Shown here one piece after another: positions 10,534 to 19,049 of a stretch of 64,000 bases of DNA. The DNA is from Deferrisoma camini S3R1. Lineage in GTDB: Bacteria > Desulfobacterota > Deferrisomatia > Deferrisomatales > Deferrisomataceae. Position 1 is the stretch's first letter. The number at the start of each line of letters is the position of its first letter. The DNA lies in contig NZ_JAFN01000001.1 in assembly GCF_000526155.1 (NCBI RefSeq), forward strand, positions 2,195,014 to 2,259,013, read 5' to 3'. Both the position numbers and the translations under genes were made by a program. Below the pieces are notes generated by a model. It was not told the DNA's origin, ran no database searches, and saw only the letters and a list, made by a program, of their open reading frames with translations.

Positions 10534-11901
10534 CTACTCCCCGGCCGCTCTCACCTCGGCCCGCGCCGCTGCCATCTCCACGAGGGGAACCTTCCATCCC
10601 GGGCGGTCCAGGTAGGCGTCGGCCACCCCCTGGGGCAGGCTCCGGTACAGGAGGCGGACGACCACGTCGAAGGGGCCCTTCGCCCCCGGCGGCAGAGGGA
10701 TCTCGAACCGCTCGGTCACGGCCCCCCGGGGAGGGATCGAGGTGTCCCGCACGATCCGGGCGATACGCCAGGGCTTCCACGTGGGCCGTCCCTCCGAATC
10801 CACGGCCTGGGCCCCGAACCGCCGCGCCTCCGGCCCGAGGCGCCCCTCGGGGTCGAGCCCGCCGCTCTCGAACACCACGGTGCCGCCGCGGCCCGCGTCC
10901 CGTACGACGAGGTGCAGCCACATCTGCCTCAGCTCCGTCATGGAGGTGGGCAGGTTGTGGCCGGCCCGGACGTTCGCCACCCGCACGCCGACCTCCATCC
11001 CCCCTCCCGGGGCCACCTGCTCCGAAACGACCAGTTCCAGCCGGGCCGCGCTCCGGAGGCGCAGGCGGGCCTCGTTGGCCCGGCCCCACTGGTTCAGCAG
11101 GGTGGTCACGGCCGCGTTGGCACCGGTGAAGTCGTGATCGAAGAAGGGGGTGCGCTCCGTGTCGAACACGCTGGTCAGGCCCGTCCGGACGGCCTTCTCC
11201 ATGGTGTCGGCGACCCGGGCCGCCACCTCCGGGGGGACCATGTGGCAGTCCTGGCACTGGATCCCCGCGCGGGCGTACTCGCTGCCCTTCCACTCCTCGT
11301 AGGTGCGGGCGATGGCGGTGTTGTTCACCGGGTGGAACACGTTGTGGCAGGCGCCGCAGAACTCACTGCGGGTGTGCACGTCGGAGTAGGCGGTGGCGTG
11401 GAAGGTGCTGTGGGCGTCGGCGTACGGGCCTTGCTTCGCGCCCTCCGGCTCCACGGCCAGCCCCGAGTTGCCGGGGTTCCCCCCCTTCTCCAGGAGCTTC
11501 ACCGCCACCACGGAGTGGCAAAAGTCGCAGGTGATTCCCTCGTCGGCCCGGGGGTCGATCACGATCTCCCCGGACTCCCGGATCCACACCTGTTCGGTCA
11601 GGGCCCCCACGGGCGCGTGGCACCCGGCGCAAAACCGGTCGGTGCGCCCCCCGGTCTCCCGGGACGACTCCCGCCATACGGCCCGGAACAGCGGATCGGC
11701 CAGGGCGTTCGCGTGCATCGATCCCTTCCACTGCTCGTGCTGGAGTGGGTGGCAGTAGGCGCACTTCTCTGCGGAGACGAACTGGCCCGGCGAGGCGGGC
11801 AGGCCGGTGGTGGTGTTCAGGATCTTCGGGTAGAAGACGAACTCCTCCGCCCGGGCCGGAACGGCCAGGACCAGGAGCAGCGGGAAGACGAGACGGACCA
11901 T
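10534..11901 (-). CDS. Exported multiheme (pentaheme) cytochrome c family protein
   Basis: A 455-residue periplasmic electron carrier. A signal peptide (MVRLVFPLLLVLAVPARA) precedes five CxxCH heme c sites: CAYCH (Cys47), CAGCH, CDFCH, CGACH and CQDCH, all in the N-terminal 240 residues. This layout resembles cytochrome c554-type proteins. The C-terminal half has no heme sites and contains beta-rich segments with APGGGMEVGVRVANV and GHNLPT, suggesting an Ig-like or docking domain. ATG 11901 is selected because it begins the signal peptide. The partner could be a metal- or nitrogen-oxide-respiring chain, but none is encoded nearby. It is convergent with nothing and probably co-transcribed with the DUF4863 gene 35 nt upstream. 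Confidence 0.9.
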   Translation of the reverse strand: MVRLVFPLLLVLAVPARAEEFVFYPKILNTTTGLPASPGQFVSAEKCAYCHPLQHEQWKGSMHANALADPLFRAVWRESSRETGGRTDRFCAGCHAPVGALTEQVWIRESGEIVIDPRADEGITCDFCHSVVAVKLLEKGGNPGNSGLAVEPEGAKQGPYADAHSTFHATAYSDVHTRSEFCGACHNVFHPVNNTAIARTYEEWKGSEYARAGIQCQDCHMVPPEVAARVADTMEKAVRTGLTSVFDTERTPFFDHDFTGANAAVTTLLNQWGRANEARLRLRSAARLELVVSEQVAPGGGMEVGVRVANVRAGHNLPTSMTELRQMWLHLVVRDAGRGGTVVFESGGLDPEGRLGPEARRFGAQAVDSEGRPTWKPWRIARIVRDTSIPPRGAVTERFEIPLPPGAKGPFDVVVRLLYRSLPQGVADAYLDRPGWKVPLVEMAAARAEVRAAGE

Positions 11902-11936
11902 GGGCGTCCTCTTCGGGGGCAGTGGAACCCGGCGGA

Positions 11937-12404
11937 TCAGCGCTTCCAATCGATCCGGCCGCCCGGGAGGAAGTAGAGCAGGAGCATCCTCCCGCCCGAG
12001 ACCGTGGGCACGTGGTCCGAGCCCTCGCCGAACACCACCCACCCCTCGGCAAACCCGTCGAAGGCGGCCTCAGGATCGAGGGCGAAGCACAGGTTCACCT
12101 CGCCCGCCGTGTGCCGGTGCCACACCCCAGGGCCCGAAAGCTCGACCGCGTCCACGGAGAACCCGCGCGTGGCCTCGCCGGGCTTGGCCACCCGGGAGAA
12201 CCGGGCTCCGCCCGCCTCCCGATCGCACAACCACCCCTCGGCCACCCCCGCCTGGACCAGGGCCCGGAGCCTCCTCACCACCTCCCCGTCCGGCGGGAAC
12301 GCCGCAGCCAGCCGCTCCCGTGCCTCATCCGGCCGGGACAGATCCAGCCCGGCCAGCACGTCGAACACCGGCTCTAAAGCCGTCAACAGATCTTGGGTGC
12401 CCAT
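11937..12404 (-). CDS. DUF4863 / 4-hydroxylaminobenzoate lyase-like protein
   Basis: A 155-residue protein with the conserved block ARFSRVAKPGEATRGFSVDA, then GVWHRHTAGEVNLCF and GWVVFGEGSDHVPTVSGGRM, characteristic of the DUF4863 family. This family includes the 4-hydroxylaminobenzoate lyase (PnbB type) that converts 4-hydroxylaminobenzoate to protocatechuate and ammonia. The two His of HRH and the later DHVP are candidate metal ligands of a cupin-like fold. There is a good ribosome site (AAGGAGAG). A nitroreductase-family gene starts 1.4 kb away on the other strand, which would fit nitroaromatic reduction, but they are not an operon. Activity is inferred from family only. Confidence 0.8.
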   Translation of the reverse strand: MGTQDLLTALEPVFDVLAGLDLSRPDEARERLAAAFPPDGEVVRRLRALVQAGVAEGWLCDREAGGARFSRVAKPGEATRGFSVDAVELSGPGVWHRHTAGEVNLCFALDPEAAFDGFAEGWVVFGEGSDHVPTVSGGRMLLLYFLPGGRIDWKR

Positions 12405-12565
12405 GGGGATCTCTCCTTTTCCGCGCCCTTTTCGGCGCGCGATCCAGTGGGAAGCTCCGGCAGGTCACAAGACAGCCTGGTTGCGAAACAAGGGAACTTG
12501 CACCGATCGCCGCTCAGGCTCGGCGGTGGGGCATGGGGTCTTCTTCCGGCCGCGCGCGACCCAAT

Positions 12566-13543
12566 CTACCCCCCGGATCGCCCGTGTCCAACGCTAGCCG
12601 CCCAACCGACGTACCACTCCACGAACCGGGGGATCCCCACCTCGATGGGGGTCGTGGGCTCCCAGCCCCAGAGCTCTTTGGCCCGGGACACGTCCGCGTA
12701 GGTGCGGGGCACATCGCCCGGCTGCATGGGCAGGTAGTTGCGCCGGGCCTTCCTCCCGAGGGCGTCCTCCAGCACCGCGATGAACCTCTCCAGCCTCACC
12801 GGCCGGTGGTTGCCCAGGTTCACCACCTCGAACCCCAGGGGCCGGTCGATGGCGGCGACCACCCCCCGCACGATGTCGTCGATATAGGTGAAGTCGCGCT
12901 CCATGTCGCCGTGGTTGTACACGTCGATGGGCTCGCCGGTCAGGATTTTTTGGGTGAACTTGAACAGCGCCATATCCGGCCTGCCCCAGGGGCCGTACAC
13001 GGTGAAGAACCGGAGCCCCGTAGCCGGGATGCCGTAGAGGTGGTGGTAGGTGTGGGCCATCAGCTCGTTGGCCACCTTGGTGGCGGCGTACAGGCTCACG
13101 GGCCGGTCCACCCGATCCGTCTCGGAGAACGGCACCTTCTCGTTCGCTCCGTACACCGACGAGGAGGACGCATACACCAGGTTGCCGGTGCCCCGGTGCC
13201 GGCAGGCCTCGAGGATGTGCAGGAACCCCATCAGGTTCGCCCGGCCGTAGGCCAGGGGGTTTTGCAGGCTGTAGCGCACCCCGGCCTGGGCGGCCAGGTG
13301 GCACACCACGTCGAACGGCCCCCGGTCGAACGCAGCCTCCACGGCCCCCGGGTCGGCCACGTCGCCCCGCACGAACCGAAACCCCTGCCGGCCCTCGAGC
13401 CGGGCGAGCCGGGCCTCCTTCAGCCCGACGTCGTAGTAGTCGTTCAGGTTGTCCAGCCCCACCACCCGGTCTCCCCGGTCGAGCAAGAACCCGGCCACCG
13501 CGGCCCCGATGAACCCGGCCGCGCCGGTGACGAGAACATCCAT
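12566..13543 (-). CDS. NAD-dependent sugar epimerase, probably UDP-glucuronate 4-epimerase
   Basis: A 325-residue extended short-chain dehydrogenase. It has N-terminal GAAGFIGAAV for NAD, the catalytic Ser-Tyr-Lys set (SSSSVYG, then YAATK), and the segments GLDNLNDYYD, HLAAQAGVRYS, RFFTVYGPWGRPDMA and MERDFTYIDDI. These are typical of UDP-glucuronate 4-epimerases (CapI/LpsL/WbnF group), which make UDP-galacturonate for surface polysaccharide. UDP-glucose dehydrogenase at 17.7 kb would supply its substrate. AAAGGAG lies 7 nt before ATG. A GalE role is less likely because of the DYYD/AGVRYS motifs. Confidence 0.88.
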   Translation of the reverse strand: MDVLVTGAAGFIGAAVAGFLLDRGDRVVGLDNLNDYYDVGLKEARLARLEGRQGFRFVRGDVADPGAVEAAFDRGPFDVVCHLAAQAGVRYSLQNPLAYGRANLMGFLHILEACRHRGTGNLVYASSSSVYGANEKVPFSETDRVDRPVSLYAATKVANELMAHTYHHLYGIPATGLRFFTVYGPWGRPDMALFKFTQKILTGEPIDVYNHGDMERDFTYIDDIVRGVVAAIDRPLGFEVVNLGNHRPVRLERFIAVLEDALGRKARRNYLPMQPGDVPRTYADVSRAKELWGWEPTTPIEVGIPRFVEWYVGWAASVGHGRSGG

Positions 13544-13649
13544 GCCGCCGCTCCTTTCCTCGGTTGAATTCCGATCGCGGGGATGGTAGCAGAACCCCGG
13601 TCGCCCGGCCAGGAACCCCGGCGAAACTCGCCTGAAATCGCGGGATTTC

Positions 13650-13679
13650 TTGACCCTTTCCGATCGGCGCTGTTATACT
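13650..13679 (+). promoter_or_regulatory. Sigma70 promoter for the nitroreductase/phosphohexomutase genes
   Basis: TTGACC (13650-13655), 18-nt spacer, TATACT (13674-13679), with an A/T-richer context than the surroundings. It would give a leader of about 85 nt before the nitroreductase ATG. Confidence 0.7.
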
Positions 13680-13770
13680 CCGCGCCCTGTCGCCGGCCGC
13701 GAGCCGGCCCTTCGCCCTGGTGTTCGTCCGTTTTCCCTCGGCCTTTCGCGGCCGGGCACACGAAGGACCC

Positions 13771-14277
13771 ATGGACACTTCCGAAGCCATTCGCAGCCGC
13801 CGCAGCGTGCGCCGGTTCCGGCCCGACCCGGTCCCGGCCGACCACATCGAGCGCCTGCTCGACGCGGCCCGGTGGGCGCCCTCGGGTCTGAACAACCAGC
13901 CCTGGCGGTTCGTGGTGGTCCAGGCCCCGGAGGTGCGCGAGCAGCTCGCTCGGTGCACCAAGTACGGCCGGATCCTCCGATCGGCGCCCCTGGCCGTGGC
14001 CGTGCTCCTCGACACGGCCTCGTCCTACCACCGGGAGAAGGACCTCCAGGGGGTGGGGGCGTGCCTGCAGAACCTCCTCCTCGAGGCCCACGCGACCGGG
14101 CTGGGGGCGTGCTGGCTCGGCGAGATCCTGAACCAGCGGAAGGAGGTCGAGCGGATCCTGGGGGTGCCCGCCCACCTGGAGCTGATGGCCGTGGTGGCCG
14201 TGGGCTTCCCCCAGGGGGACCGCCACGGCAACCCCCAGCGCCTGCCCCTCGAGGACCTGATCGTGGGGCGGTTCTGA
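13771..14277 (+). CDS. Nitroreductase family FMN oxidoreductase
   Basis: A 168-residue FMN flavoprotein of the nitroreductase superfamily. IRSRRSVRRFRPDPV (FMN phosphate-binding Arg pair), ARWAPSGLNNQPWRF and GLGACWLGEI match. These enzymes reduce nitro compounds, quinones or flavins with NAD(P)H; the natural substrate here is unknown. The ATG at 13771 with GAAGGA is preferred over an in-frame upstream ATG because the family begins at this point. It is the first gene of a plus-strand run under its own promoter, 35 nt before the phosphohexomutase. Confidence 0.9.
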   Translation: MDTSEAIRSRRSVRRFRPDPVPADHIERLLDAARWAPSGLNNQPWRFVVVQAPEVREQLARCTKYGRILRSAPLAVAVLLDTASSYHREKDLQGVGACLQNLLLEAHATGLGACWLGEILNQRKEVERILGVPAHLELMAVVAVGFPQGDRHGNPQRLPLEDLIVGRF

Positions 14278-14312
14278 TCCTGCGTATCCCGACCCTACGA
14301 CGAGGACATCCC

Positions 14313-15755
14313 ATGACCACTCCCACCGTGAAGTTCGGCACCTCCGGCTGGAGGGCCGTGTTGTGCGAGGCGTTCACCTTCGACAACGTCCGGGTGGTGG
14401 TCCAGGCCATCGCCGACCACCTCAAGGCCGGGGGGCTGGATGAGCGGGGCGTGCTCGTGGCCTACGACACCCGGTTCATGGGCGAGCGGTTCGCCCGGGT
14501 CGCCTGCGAGGTGTTCGCGGGCAACGGGATCCGCACGTTCCTGCCCCCGCGCGACGTGCCGACCCCCGTGGTGTCGTACGACATCCTGCGCCACGGCCGC
14601 GACGGTGCCGTGAACTTCACCGCCTCCCACAACCCTCCGGAGTACAACGGGGTGAAGTTCAGCCCGGCCTGGGGCGGCCCGGCCCTGCCCGAGACCACCC
14701 GCGACATCGAGGAGCGGGCCAACCGCCGGATGGCCGACGGCTCGTACCGGTCCCTCGGGTTCGAGGAGGCCCGGGACCGGGGACTGGTGGCGGCCCACGA
14801 CCCCCGGCCCGACTATCTGGACCGGATCCGCGATCTGGTGGACCTGGACGCGATCCGCTCGGCCGGGCTGCGCGTCGCGGTGGACGTGCTCCACGGCACG
14901 GCCCGCGAGTACCTGGACGAGCTGCTGCGCGAGGCCGGGTGCGACGTGGTCGTGTTCCACGACAACCCCGACCCCCTGTTCGGCGGCCGGGCACCCGAGC
15001 CCAGCCGCGCCAACATCCCCGAGCTGATCGCGTCGGTCTCCGACGACCCGGGGATCTGCCTGGGCCTGGCCACCGACGGCGACGCGGACCGGTTCGGGGT
15101 GGTGGACCGGGGCGGCGCGTTCCTGGAGCCCAACTACTTCCTGGGACTCCTGTTCGACTACCTGGTGCGCGAGCGCGGATTCGAGGGAGGGGTCGCCCGC
15201 AGCGTGGCCACGAGCCACCTCCTGGACGCCGTGGCCCGGGACCTGGGGCGGCCCGTGTTCGAGACCCCGGTGGGGTTCAAGTTCATCGGCGACCTCATCC
15301 GACGGAACCAGGTGGCCCTGGGGGGCGAGGAGTCGGCGGGCCTGTCCGTCCGGGGCCACGTGCCGGAGAAGGACGGCATCCTGGCCTGCCTGCTGGCCGC
15401 CGAGATGGTGGCCCGGCGGGGCACCCCCCTCATCCAGCAGCTCGAGGAGCTGTACGGCCGGGTGGGCCGGTACCGCACCCGCCGGGTGAACCTGCGCCTG
15501 ACCTCCCGGCAGGAGGAGGCCTTCGAGGCCAAGGTCCGCGAGACCCCCGACGGGTTCGCGGGCCGACGGGTACGGGACGTGGTCACCACAGACGGCCACA
15601 AGTTCCTGCTGGAGGGGGGGGCGTGGGTGCTGGTGCGCAAATCGGGCACCGAGCCGGTGGTGCGGCTCTACGCCGAGGCCGACTCCGACGAGGCGCTCGA
15701 GCGGCTCCTGGAGGCCGGCCGGGCATGGGTGCTGGGGGAAGGAACGAACTCCTGA
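14313..15755 (+). CDS. Phosphoglucomutase/phosphomannomutase family protein
   Basis: A 480-residue alpha-D-phosphohexomutase. All four signature loops are present: FTASHNP with the phosphoserine Ser105, ATDGDADRFG (Mg site), GGEESAG (sugar-binding) and VRKSGTEPVVR (phosphate clamp). It interconverts hexose 1- and 6-phosphates and would supply glucose-1-phosphate for the UDP-sugar genes nearby. Whether glucose, mannose or glucosamine phosphate is preferred cannot be read from the motifs; GEESAG favours glucose/mannose over glucosamine. Confidence 0.93.
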   Translation: MTTPTVKFGTSGWRAVLCEAFTFDNVRVVVQAIADHLKAGGLDERGVLVAYDTRFMGERFARVACEVFAGNGIRTFLPPRDVPTPVVSYDILRHGRDGAVNFTASHNPPEYNGVKFSPAWGGPALPETTRDIEERANRRMADGSYRSLGFEEARDRGLVAAHDPRPDYLDRIRDLVDLDAIRSAGLRVAVDVLHGTAREYLDELLREAGCDVVVFHDNPDPLFGGRAPEPSRANIPELIASVSDDPGICLGLATDGDADRFGVVDRGGAFLEPNYFLGLLFDYLVRERGFEGGVARSVATSHLLDAVARDLGRPVFETPVGFKFIGDLIRRNQVALGGEESAGLSVRGHVPEKDGILACLLAAEMVARRGTPLIQQLEELYGRVGRYRTRRVNLRLTSRQEEAFEAKVRETPDGFAGRRVRDVVTTDGHKFLLEGGAWVLVRKSGTEPVVRLYAEADSDEALERLLEAGRAWVLGEGTNS

Positions 15756-15770
15756 AATCGAGGCGTTGCC

Positions 15771-16394
15771 ATGATTCTCGAACAACTCGTGGTCGGGCCG
15801 ATCCAGGCCAACTGCTACATCCTGGGCGACGAGACCACCCGCGAAGCCGTGGTGATCGATCCGGGCGGCGACACCCCGGTGATCCTTAGGGCCCTCCAGG
15901 CGCGGGACCTGAAACCCGTGGCCATCGTGGCCACCCACGGCCACTTCGACCACGTGGAGGGCCTGGCGGGCATGAAGCGGGCCACCGGCGCGCCGGTGTG
16001 CGTGCACCCCGACGAACTGCCGCTGCTCAAGGGCCTGCCCGGCCAGGGGCTGCTGTTCGGCATGCGGGTGGAGGCCGCACCCGAGCCCGACGTGCTCCTG
16101 GAGGAGGGGCAGACGATTCCGTTCGGCTCCTTCGCCCTCAGCGTGCTCCACACCCCGGGGCACAGCCCCGGCTCCGTGAGCCTGGTGGTGGACAAGAAGG
16201 TGTTCGTGGGCGACCTGCTGTTCGCCGGGTCCATCGGCCGGACCGACCTCCAGGGCGGCGACTACGACACCCTGATCCGGTCGGTGCGGGAGAAGATCTT
16301 CACCCTGCCCGACGACACAGTGGTGTACCCGGGCCACGGCCCGGCCACCACCGTGGCCACCGAAAAGCGCACCAACCCCTTCTTCGTGTACTGA
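15771..16394 (+). CDS. MBL-fold metallo-hydrolase (glyoxalase II-like)
   Basis: A 207-residue single-domain metallo-beta-lactamase fold protein. The metal ligands are THGHFDH, HTPGHSPG (third His), GDLLFAGSIGRTD (bridging Asp) and YPGHGP. This is the short glyoxalase II-like class that lacks the glutathione-binding C-terminal helices, so S-lactoylglutathione hydrolase activity is uncertain. It lies 15 nt after the phosphohexomutase and 3 nt before coaBC, so it is co-transcribed with both. Confidence 0.9.
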   Translation: MILEQLVVGPIQANCYILGDETTREAVVIDPGGDTPVILRALQARDLKPVAIVATHGHFDHVEGLAGMKRATGAPVCVHPDELPLLKGLPGQGLLFGMRVEAAPEPDVLLEEGQTIPFGSFALSVLHTPGHSPGSVSLVVDKKVFVGDLLFAGSIGRTDLQGGDYDTLIRSVREKIFTLPDDTVVYPGHGPATTVATEKRTNPFFVY

Positions 16395-16397
16395 CCG

Positions 16398-17654
16398 ATG
16401 CTCCGGGGCAAGGAGATCCTGCTGGGGGTCACCGGCGGCATCGCCGCCTACAAGAGCGTGTACCTGTGCCGAGAGCTCACGGTGCGCGGGGCCAACGTGC
16501 ACGTGGTGATGACGAAGAACGCCATGAACTTCGTCACCCCCCTGACCTTCCAGACGATCTCCGGCAACCCCGTGACCCACCGGATGTTCGAGCTGTTCCG
16601 GGGCCCCGAGATCGGCCACGTGGCCCTGGCCGACCGGGCCCACGCCCTGGTGGTGGCCCCCGCCACCGCGAACATCCTTGGCAAGGTGGCCAACGGGCTG
16701 GCCGACGACTTCCTCTCCACCATGATCATGGCCACCCGGGTACCGGTGCTGTTCGCCCCGGCCATGAACGTGGTCATGTGGGAGAGCGCGGCCGTTCAGG
16801 ACAACGTCCGACGGCTGAAGGAGCGGGGCTTCGCGTTCGTGGGCCCAGCCGAGGGGGAGCTGGCCTGCGGGGTCAAGGGCAAGGGCAAGATGGCCGACCC
16901 CCTGCAGATCGTGGAGGCCCTGGAGGGGGTGCTCACCCCCGACGACCTGGCCGGGGAGACCGTGCTGGTGACCGCAGGGCCCACCTTGGAGCCCATGGAC
17001 CCCGTGCGGTTCATCTCGAACCACTCGTCAGGGAAGATGGGATATGCCCTGGCCCGGGCGGCCGTCCGGCGGGGCGCCCGGGTGATTCTCATCTCCGGCC
17101 CCACCTCGCTGCCGCCCCCCCTCAACGCCGAGGTGATCCGGGTCACCACGGCCCGGGAGATGCGCGAGGCGGTCCTGACCCAGGCGGGCCGGGCCAGCGT
17201 GATCGTGATGGCCGCAGCGGTGTGCGACTGGCGGCCGGTGGCCATGGCATCCCAGAAGATCAAGAAGCGCTCCGGCGCCCCCCCCTCCCTGGAGCTGGAG
17301 CCCAACCCCGACATCCTCAAGGAGCTCGGTCGCAACAAGCGTCCGGACCAGATCCTGGTGGGGTTCGCAGCCGAAACCCACGACATGGAGAAGGGGGCCC
17401 GGGTCAAGCTGGCGGAGAAACGCCTCGACGCCATCGTGGCCAACGACGTGACCGCACCCGGATCCGGCTTCCACGTGGACACCAACGAGGTGGTGATCTT
17501 CACCGCCTCGGGCGAGCGCATCGGGGTGCCCCGCATGAGCAAGGACCGGGTGGCGGACCGGATCCTGGGCCTGGTGGCCAAGCTCCGCCGGGGAAGCCAG
17601 AAGCCCTCCTGGGAACCCGAGGCCGAACGGCCCGAGTTCTGGGAGGAGGGCTGA
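16398..17654 (+). CDS. coaBC: Bifunctional phosphopantothenoylcysteine decarboxylase / phosphopantothenate-cysteine ligase
   Basis: A 418-residue bifunctional coenzyme A biosynthesis enzyme. The N-terminal CoaC half (residues 1-180) is an FMN flavodoxin-like decarboxylase with GVTGGIAAYKS, the catalytic His in GHVAL, PAMNVVMW and the ACG substrate-clamp motif. The CoaB half carries TAGPTLEPMDPVRFISNHSSGKMG and the cysteine/CTP-binding segments. A Trp/Glu-rich C-terminal tail of about 20 residues follows the domain. Three nt separate it from the metallo-hydrolase. Confidence 0.96.
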   Translation: MLRGKEILLGVTGGIAAYKSVYLCRELTVRGANVHVVMTKNAMNFVTPLTFQTISGNPVTHRMFELFRGPEIGHVALADRAHALVVAPATANILGKVANGLADDFLSTMIMATRVPVLFAPAMNVVMWESAAVQDNVRRLKERGFAFVGPAEGELACGVKGKGKMADPLQIVEALEGVLTPDDLAGETVLVTAGPTLEPMDPVRFISNHSSGKMGYALARAAVRRGARVILISGPTSLPPPLNAEVIRVTTAREMREAVLTQAGRASVIVMAAAVCDWRPVAMASQKIKKRSGAPPSLELEPNPDILKELGRNKRPDQILVGFAAETHDMEKGARVKLAEKRLDAIVANDVTAPGSGFHVDTNEVVIFTASGERIGVPRMSKDRVADRILGLVAKLRRGSQKPSWEPEAERPEFWEEG

Positions 17655-17655
17655 T

Positions 17656-17699
17656 CCAACCAACCAGAAACCAACAACCAACAACCGAGAACCGATATC
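17656..17699 (+). repeat. A/C-rich simple repeat leader between coaBC and ugd
   Basis: Variations of CCAACAACC fill the whole gap from 2 nt after the coaBC stop to the ugd ATG. Base use is unlike the rest of the window (few G or T). No recognisable ribosome site exists in it, so ugd may use an unstructured A/C-rich leader. Confidence 0.7.
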
Positions 17700-19037
17700 A
17701 TGAAACTTTGTGTCATCGGAACCGGATACGTGGGGCTCGTCACGGGCACCTGCTTTGCCGAGATGGGCAACGACGTGGTGTGCGTGGACATCGACGAGGA
17801 GAAGATCGAGAGGCTTCGGCGCAAAGAGGTCCCGATCTTCGAGCCGGGGCTCCAGGAGTTGCTCGAGCGCAACGTGGACGAGGGGCGGCTCACCTTCACC
17901 ACCGACCTGGCCGAGGGCGTGGAGCGCAGCCTCCTGTTGTTCATCGCGGTGGGCACGCCCGAGGGCGAGGACGGCTCGGCCGACCTCCAGCACGTGCTGG
18001 CGGTGGCCCGGTCCGTCGGGCAGGTGATGGAGGCCTACCGGATCGTGGTGATCAAGTCCACCGTGCCGGTGGGCACGGCCGAGAAGGTGCGCGACGCCAT
18101 CCGGACCGAGCTCGACGCCCGGGGGCTCGACGACCTGGAGTTCGACGTGGTCTCGAACCCCGAGTTCCTCAAGGAGGGCAACGCGGTCCAGGACTGCCTC
18201 AAGCCCGACCGGATCATCGTGGGCACCGACAACGTGCGCACGGCCGAGATCCTCAAGGAGCTCTACGCCCCGTTCACCCGCACCAACCACCCGATCCTCG
18301 TCATGGACATCCGGTCGGCCGAGATGACCAAGTACGCATCCAACGCCATGCTGGCCACCAAGATCTCGTTCATCAACGAGATCGCCAACATCTGCGAGCG
18401 GGTCGGGGCCGACGTGGCCGCGGTTCGGCTGGGCATGGGCGCCGACTCCCGCATCGGGTACCAGTTCCTGTTCCCCGGCGTGGGCTACGGCGGGTCGTGC
18501 TTTCCCAAGGACGTGAAGGCCCTGATCCAGACCGCCAAGAAGGCGGGCTACGACGCACGGGTGCTCGAGGCCGTGGACTCGGTGAACGCCCGGCAGAAGC
18601 ACGTGCTGGCCGACAAGATCCTGGACTGGTTCCGGGCCGAGGGCATCGACCCGGCCGGGGCCACGGTGGCCGTGTGGGGCCTTTCGTTCAAGCCCAACAC
18701 CGACGACATGCGCGAGGCCCCCAGCCTCACCGTGATCGGCCGGCTCAGGGAGGCCGGCTGCCGCATCCGGGCCTACGACCCGGTGGCCGAGGGGAGCGCC
18801 CGCCGGATCCTGGGTGAGGACGGCATCGCCTACTGCGCCAGCAACTACGAGGCCGTGGAGGGGGCGGACTGCCTGGCCGTGTGCACCGAGTGGGGCGCGT
18901 TCCGCCGGCCCGACTTCGAGCGGGTGAAGGGGCTGATGCGCCGACCGGCCGTGTTCGACGGCCGCAACATCTACGAGCCGGCCAAGATGAAGAAGATGGG
19001 GTTCGCGTACTTCGGGATCGGGAGGCAGGGAGGCTAG
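17700..19037 (+). CDS. ugd: UDP-glucose 6-dehydrogenase
   Basis: A 445-residue enzyme oxidising UDP-glucose to UDP-glucuronate with two NAD, for polysaccharide synthesis. It has N-terminal [30 protein letters not shown], and the catalytic cysteine in [16 protein letters not shown]. The C-terminal UDP-binding domain contains [19 protein letters not shown]. It is the natural partner of the uronate epimerase at 12.6-13.5 kb. The leader is the A/C-rich repeat with no clear Shine-Dalgarno. It is convergent with the M48 protease gene, only 12 nt away. Confidence 0.96.
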   Translation: MKLCVIGTGYVGLVTGTCFAEMGNDVVCVDIDEEKIERLRRKEVPIFEPGLQELLERNVDEGRLTFTTDLAEGVERSLLLFIAVGTPEGEDGSADLQHVLAVARSVGQVMEAYRIVVIKSTVPVGTAEKVRDAIRTELDARGLDDLEFDVVSNPEFLKEGNAVQDCLKPDRIIVGTDNVRTAEILKELYAPFTRTNHPILVMDIRSAEMTKYASNAMLATKISFINEIANICERVGADVAAVRLGMGADSRIGYQFLFPGVGYGGSCFPKDVKALIQTAKKAGYDARVLEAVDSVNARQKHVLADKILDWFRAEGIDPAGATVAVWGLSFKPNTDDMREAPSLTVIGRLREAGCRIRAYDPVAEGSARRILGEDGIAYCASNYEAVEGADCLAVCTEWGAFRRPDFERVKGLMRRPAVFDGRNIYEPAKMKKMGFAYFGIGRQGG

Positions 19038-19049
19038 AGCATGCCCCCC

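Noticed and set aside
14295-17024. 909-codon minus-strand open frame
   Set aside because: It is antisense to the phosphohexomutase, metallo-hydrolase and coaBC, all with clear catalytic motifs.
17656-17699. CRISPR-like array
   Set aside because: The units are short, irregular and without spacers. No cas gene is in the window.
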